Positions 7,801-11,124 of a DNA stretch of 11,124 nucleotides are shown here, one piece after another. The translations under genes were made by a program, and so were the position numbers. Origin of the DNA: Gonium pectorale (Eukaryota > Chlorophyta > Chlorophyceae > Chlamydomonadales > Volvocaceae); assembly GCA_001584585.1 (NCBI GenBank), contig LSYV01000103.1, positions 311,803 through 322,926 of the forward strand, written 5' to 3'. Every line of letters starts with the position of its first letter. The first letter of the stretch is position 1. The notes under the pieces were generated by a model. It made no database searches, was not told where the DNA came from, and saw nothing but the letters and a program-made list of their open reading frames with translations.

Positions 7801-7911
7801 GACCTCCTGCCCGTATCGTTCCGAGAACTCATCAAAGTTGCGAAGGAACCTAAAGCTCTTTTGGTTGCGTCCACCTCCCGAATCAGAGGCCGGCCTTGCC
7901 GTGGGGGGCAT
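4849..7911 (-). CDS. Uncharacterised P-loop-like / PD-(D/E)XK nuclease-like protein with hendecad coiled coil, complete four-exon gene
   Basis: Exons on the minus strand are 7911-7555 (ATG start, donor GTGTGT), 7400-7184 (acceptor TTGTTGCAG, donor GTGAGC), 7020-6614 (acceptor CACGCACAG, donor GTGGGG) and 5295-4849 (acceptor CTGCCCCCCAG, stop TAG). Phases 0, 1 and 0 agree and give 475 residues. Residues 98-105, TPGERGKH, have Walker A spacing but T for A/G and H for S/T, followed by a helix MLVYELLKNL. Residues 159-192 are a Glu/Gly-rich acidic linker. Residues about 212-302 fit a PD-(D/E)XK fold: E217 in a helix, then RLLLEVKPYG with E231-x-K233, Q242 in WYQPLAWAMELL, and VVWAVLTDLSLWRFFRVE, like the 'gvLTdg..W.ff' strand of HsdR/RecB-type nucleases. 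Residues 375-451 are seven 11-residue coiled-coil repeats. No signal peptide or membrane segment is visible. The order is reminiscent of Crinkler-type effectors; that link is inference. A TATAGAAG box lies 30 nt upstream of the ATG. The last junction spans a 1318-nt intron and is the least certain. Confidence 0.65.
4924..5154 (-). repeat. 33-bp coding repeats: seven hendecads in the coiled coil
   Basis: The last exon contains seven consecutive 11-residue units of the type MAEERERARKQ. Variants include VAEEQEREQEQ, MVEELERAPQQ and MVEELKRARQQ. The nucleotide unit is 33 bp, and the units are similar enough to have arisen by recent tandem duplication. Eleven-residue periodicity fits a right-handed or nearly straight coiled coil. 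One unit carries a proline, which would kink the helix. Confidence 0.85.
5557..5587 (+). repeat. 31-bp exact direct repeat, copy 2
   Basis: Identical to 3682-3712. It lies in intron 3 (5296-6613) of the minus-strand nuclease-like gene, 261 nt from the final acceptor. The flanks differ from those of copy 1. Confidence 0.85.
6081..6106. repeat. 26-bp near-perfect palindrome (12-bp arms, 2-nt centre)
   Basis: The arms GGTCAGGGGAGA and TCTCCCCTGACC are perfect reverse complements around a GG centre. The pair could form a cruciform in DNA or a strong hairpin in RNA. It lies in intron 3 of the minus-strand gene. A T/G-rich stretch with a TGTAA at 6177-6181 follows on the plus strand, but no plus-strand gene ends here that I can support. 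Confidence 0.8.
6261..6484. repeat. Heptanucleotide array, 32 units of CAAGCGG
   Basis: Exactly 224 bp make 32 tandem copies of CAAGCGG. Thirty-one are perfect and one (6436-6442) is CAAGTGG. The array lies in intron 3 of the minus-strand nuclease-like gene, about 130 nt downstream of its donor. Seven is not a multiple of three and the unit has no stop in any frame, so every frame stays open. Plus-strand frames all encode the same cycle AASGKRQ, which makes long but meaningless ORFs. Confidence 0.97.
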
Positions 7912-8736
7912 TTTTTCCTGCGAAAAGGTGTGTATTTTCTCTTCTATACGCTCTCTAGAGCCGTGTGGCGTGTATGCGCAGCGGCTTGATCAAATAGTGC
8001 CGTGTGAAGGTGACAGGGCCAGGGACCAGCTCCGGCCAAATCCCGCGCAAAAGTCTCTTTGGTCTTATTTTGCACCTCGGGCAAGTAGGCCGGCACAGCA
8101 GCCTTATGACATGCAGCATGCCTTGTGCCCAGTTTCCATTTCCTTTTTCGCAGCGCGCTTGCGGTGGCTAGCACGTCAAACAGCGATGCGTCAGCTTGTT
8201 GCCAGTCTGACGGCGCCCCTATCGACCCGTGGGTCATGCAATTGTCATGCGGATAGGTGCGGATTGTGCCTGGCCTGCACAGCGCGCGCGCTCGGCGGCT
8301 CCCCGATTCCTCGTCCCCCCACCCTGTCAGTCAATCAGCCCTTACGAAGCCGGTCAACCTCGCCTCGCGTCCTGCGGACAGCTGCAAACCCAGCAACACC
8401 AGATCTACCCAGATACGGCACCAAATCCAGCGCAAATCCAAACTCCCTTGCGCCTACGCCGCCTCGAATCGCCCTTCTGACAGTCTTCTCGTAATGAATT
8501 GAGCTGAGTGGGCCGGGAAGAGGTGCCGAACCTTTGCCGTGCGAAGGGTTTCGCTGCCGTGGCCACCACACGCAGAAAGCCAGAAACCCGACGAGCCCGA
8601 TGCCGCCCTGGGCTGGAGGCTGCGGGAGGGGCTCGCTTATGGAAGCCATCACAGCCGCACGCGATCGAGTCTACAGAGGGCCTTGGATGATCAGCCGGGA
8701 GCCCGGGAAACCACAGACTCGGGGACAGGAAACCCG

Positions 8737-8852
8737 GCCAACCGCCGCACCGGAGGCAGGGGGCCCACCACAGCCAGCCATCGAAACCCGGCCATCCATC
8801 GAGACATACCCGCCGGCTTGCCAACCGCTGCACCGGCCCACCACAGCCAGCC
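8737..8852 (+). repeat. Imperfect direct repeat, two units
   Basis: Units at 8737-8779 and 8820-8852 share GCCAACCG(C/T)... at their left end and an exact 18-mer GGCCCACCACAGCCAGCC at their right end (8762-8779 and 8835-8852). The second unit lacks about 10 bp from the middle. It is a local duplication in intergenic DNA. Confidence 0.75.
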
Positions 8853-9690
8853 CCCGTGCCCCCAAAGCGAACCACATCCGCATGGGCCGGGGCTGAGCAG
8901 CTGGCCGGCAAGGCACTGCCGTACTGCCGTACTTTGGACTCAGCGCGCCCGCCGGCTGGATTGGCCGGCACGGCGTTGTGATCACTCCCGGGTCCCAGCA
9001 GCAGTGGCAAGTGCCCACTGTTCCGCCGCCACGCCCCCCGCCCCCCCGTGATCCGGCACGAGCGCACGATTGGCTACAGGCAGGCGGCTGCGGGCTACCG
9101 CCCAGCGGCGCGGCGTCGTATGTGTGCAGCCGCGTGGGTTATGGGTTGAGATGCGGCGGTGCCGCGGTCTGGGCCCAACACACCTCACGGGCCACACCTG
9201 ACGACTGGCCGCTGAACCTGGCCGGACCTTCCAGGCTGGCGCCGGCCTGCAGGCTCCGCTTTCCTGCAGCCCAGTCTCTCGCGATCCTGGCTTGGCACCA
9301 CCCGCACCACGCACACGCCCCCCACCGCTCACGCGCCAGACCCCCCACCCACCCACAACCCCCTCGCCCCCGCCGCCCCACGCCACCGTCCTCCGTCCCC
9401 TTCGGCCCGTCCGGGCCCTCTCCGCCCAGCTGGGCCTCGGGCCCCCTCCCCCGGCAGCCTGCTCACGTGAGGAGGAGGTGGGGTGGCGGATGGGCAGCGC
9501 CGTGCGTCCCGTAGGGTCTCCAGGCTACCGGTGTGCAACCGCTGCCCACAGCTTCTGCTGTCTCCTGAACTCCTGGACCCCCCTTCCCCCCCGCTCCCTC
9601 CTCAGCCCAGCCCCCTACATGCACAGGCAGCCCCGGCGCGCGCGCCGCGCCTCGGCCTCGCCCTCCTCCCCGCCGCGCAGCGATGCCCCT

Positions 9691-9728
9691 GGGGCGGGCG
9701 GGCGGGCGGGGTGGGTCGGGGGCCGGGG
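9691..9728 (+). other. G-quadruplex-capable G-run cluster
   Basis: Seven runs of three or more G, separated by 1-2 nt, fall within 38 bp on the plus strand, the strongest G4 pattern in the window. It lies in the intergenic region about 0.8 kb beyond the nucleoredoxin stop in gene orientation. Confidence 0.55.
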
Positions 9729-10192
9729 ACGCGTCGGACGGGCAGCTGTCCACTTCGGCCGCCTGCTGGTTTGCGAGACCCCACACGAACGCACATACCC
9801 CAACCGGGACCGGGAACTGCATTGCAATGGCTGCCAGGGTGGCCCCATGCTCGGTTAGTACGGTTACACGTCACCATGCCGCCCACGTCCACGGCAACCC
9901 ACGCCCGGAGGGGTGGGGGCGCAGTCAAGTCATGCTGGGGCGGCCCGTTGGTGGTGTGCGGGTGGTGCGGGTGGGGGTGCCTAGGGCGCCGTCGCCCGTC
10001 TCTCCCGCCACGCACCCAGAGCGGAGTCCCGTGAGGCCTGCAGATCGCGGAACCTCCCGGCCCCCCCGCCCCCGCCCCCATAAGCAGAATGCAGAGGCAT
10101 TGAGCACATGTGCATAACATTCAACGCCCGTTCCGGTGCCCGATGCCCGCGCCCGTGCCAGGACATAGCCGTTCGCTTCCCCTAGTCCGCAA

Positions 10193-10197
10193 TTACA
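10193..10197 (-). terminator. Candidate TGTAA polyadenylation signal for the nucleoredoxin gene
   Basis: TTACA on the plus strand reads TGTAA on the transcript strand, the usual green-algal poly(A) signal, 355 nt downstream of the stop codon. Just upstream in the transcript is a GUGGGU-rich stretch (plus strand 10195-10233, repeated ACACCC). A second TTACA at about 9863-9867 is a more distant alternative. Confidence 0.45.
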
Positions 10198-10551
10198 CAC
10201 CCACACCCACACCCACGACCACAGTCACACCCACGATCCCGGATACTCTCCGGGACGCGGAACCGCACAGCGCCGCAGCCCGGCGCGCGACCCAGCAGGC
10301 GCAATGCCACGCTCTCCCGCCGCACAAGCCGCCAAGAGCCCCAGCTGCACCTCCCCACCCCGTTCCCGCCCCGCCCCATCTCTCAGCCTCAGCCCATACC
10401 ATTCATTGCCCGCTCGCCCCTCCTGCGCCGCACCCCCTCAAAAGCCCGTCCCCGGCCCCTGCCCTGAGTTGGGGGCGGGGGCGCGCGCCGCGGGGTCGAC
10501 GCCGCCCAGCCCGCCGCCACCGCCATCACTGCCATCACCGCCGCCTGCGGC

Positions 10552-11124
10552 CTACTCGTCGTCCTCCTCCCCGAGCGCCTTACCCGGCCCCAGCTTGCCC
10601 GCCCGGAAGTCCGCCACGGCCTGGGCCAGCCCCGCGGCGCTGATCTCCACGCCCGCCTTGGCCAGGTCCCATACCGCCTGCTTGCCGGGCACATCCAGGA
10701 TGAGCGCCACCGGCCCCTCGGGCCCCTGCGGCGCCTTCTCGCCCTCGCCCTCCGGCACCTTGATCAGGCCCGCAAAGGCCAGCACGCTCAACGCCATCTC
10801 GTCGCCGCGGCGAGCCCACAGGAAGGCCCAGGAGGAGCCGCCGCTGGCCTCGGCCGCCGCCTCCTCCGCCACGGGCCGCAGCGCGCGCTCCGCAAAGGCC
10901 TCCGCCTCCTCGGCGTCGGGCGAGGGCGCCACCAGCAGCAGCACCGGCCCGGCGTTGATGCGGGAGGCGGTGAAGGGCGAGAGCGGCTCCAGCGGCTGCG
11001 GGCGCCAGGGGAAGCGCTTGCCGGCGGGGTCGGCGGTGACGGCGCCCACGCCCTGTGACGTGATGAGCTTGAACTGCTCGTCCAGGACCACCAGCGTGGG
11101 GATGCCCTCCACCTCGTAAGTCCT
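10552..11124 (-). CDS. NXN: Nucleoredoxin-like protein (thioredoxin fold), C-terminal exon, partial
   Basis: Nucleoredoxins are thioredoxin-superfamily oxidoreductases that reduce disulfides in signalling and antioxidant proteins of cytosol and nucleus. The frame is open from the right edge (RTYEVEGIPTLVVLDEQFKL) for 190 codons to a stop at 10552-10554. The start is outside the window; the GTG at 11112 is just an internal valine. EGIPTLVVLD carries the cis-proline strand of the thioredoxin fold. TSQGVGAVTADPAGKRFPWRPQPL follows as in animal NXN (compare its 'GIPTL.MLD...TRQGR...FPW.PKP'). The last 140 residues match the NXN C-terminal region in layout: INAGPVLLLV, a helix with AFAERALRPVAEEAAAE, WAFLWARRGDEMALSVLAFAGL, VALILDVPGKQAVW, then AAGLAQAVADFRAGKL and an acidic tail ending EEDDE. 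The WCxxC active site must lie in upstream exons to the right. Codons are strongly G/C-ending. Plant-type NRX is the alternative, but the C-terminal layout is closer to animal NXN. Confidence 0.88.
   Translation of the reverse strand, partial: RTYEVEGIPTLVVLDEQFKLITSQGVGAVTADPAGKRFPWRPQPLEPLSPFTASRINAGPVLLLVAPSPDAEEAEAFAERALRPVAEEAAAEASGGSSWAFLWARRGDEMALSVLAFAGLIKVPEGEGEKAPQGPEGPVALILDVPGKQAVWDLAKAGVEISAAGLAQAVADFRAGKLGPGKALGEEDDE

Larger units (their letters stand above)
7912..10551. other. Intergenic region between the nuclease-like gene start and the nucleoredoxin 3' end
   Basis: About 2.6 kb with no convincing gene. It should contain the promoter of the nuclease-like gene (from 7912 rightwards) and the nucleoredoxin 3' UTR (from 10551 leftwards, to about 10180 if the TGTAA at 10193 is used). 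Longer reading frames on both strands lack the strong G/C third-position bias of the exons and show no motif. Part of 9300-9450 is a C-rich low-complexity tract. Local repeats and a G-run cluster are given separately. Confidence 0.6.

Noticed and set aside
7944..8237. 97-codon minus-strand frame upstream of the nuclease-like gene
   Set aside because: Mixed third positions, no motif, and it overlaps the expected promoter. An uORF or chance frame is more likely.
9760..9858. Plus-strand cysteine-containing frame (ETPHERTYPNRDRELHCNGC)
   Set aside because: It has no clear acceptor and donor pair, no partner exons and no family match. Codon bias is only partial.

Overview
This is a nuclear segment of a GC-rich green alga, most likely a core chlorophyte (volvocalean or trebouxiophyte type). 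The clues are short GC-rich exons with strongly G/C-ending codons, introns opening GTGAGT/GTGAGG/GTGCGT and closing in pyrimidine-rich ...CAG, abundant microsatellites in introns, a TGTAA-type poly(A) signal, and gene families typical of algal genomes. The species cannot be named from the sequence. There is no sign of an organelle, prokaryote or virus.

Three protein genes can be supported and all lie on the minus strand. Left (223-2349): the 5' part of a P5-type, probably P5B/ATP13A-like, cation or polyamine-transporting ATPase. Four exons with matching phases encode residues 1-156 and the gene continues left of the window. Its introns hold an 862-nt first intron with a phase-compatible alternative first exon, a CA microsatellite, and a 5-bp minisatellite at the window edge.

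Middle (4849-7911): a complete four-exon gene of 475 codons. I read it as a degenerate P-loop-like motif, an acidic linker, a PD-(D/E)XK nuclease-like domain and a C-terminal coiled coil of seven 11-residue repeats. I do not recognise a named orthologue. The order P-loop then REase-like domain recalls the Crinkler (CRN)/transposon-derived effector architecture. This is the most interesting object in the window. Its 1.3-kb third intron contains 32 tandem copies of a 7-bp unit and a 26-bp near-palindrome.

Right (10552-11124): the C-terminal exon of a nucleoredoxin (NXN-like thioredoxin-fold protein), with a candidate TGTAA signal 355 nt beyond the stop. The catalytic part lies off the right edge.

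The two intergenic regions (2350-4848 and 7912-10551) carry only short dispersed and tandem repeats, G-quadruplex-capable tracts, AT-richer patches and one isolated plus-strand exon-like fragment resembling a pentatricopeptide repeat. The three genes show no operon-like link; their shared orientation may be chance. Exon borders come from reading splice signals, phase and codon bias, with no transcript evidence.
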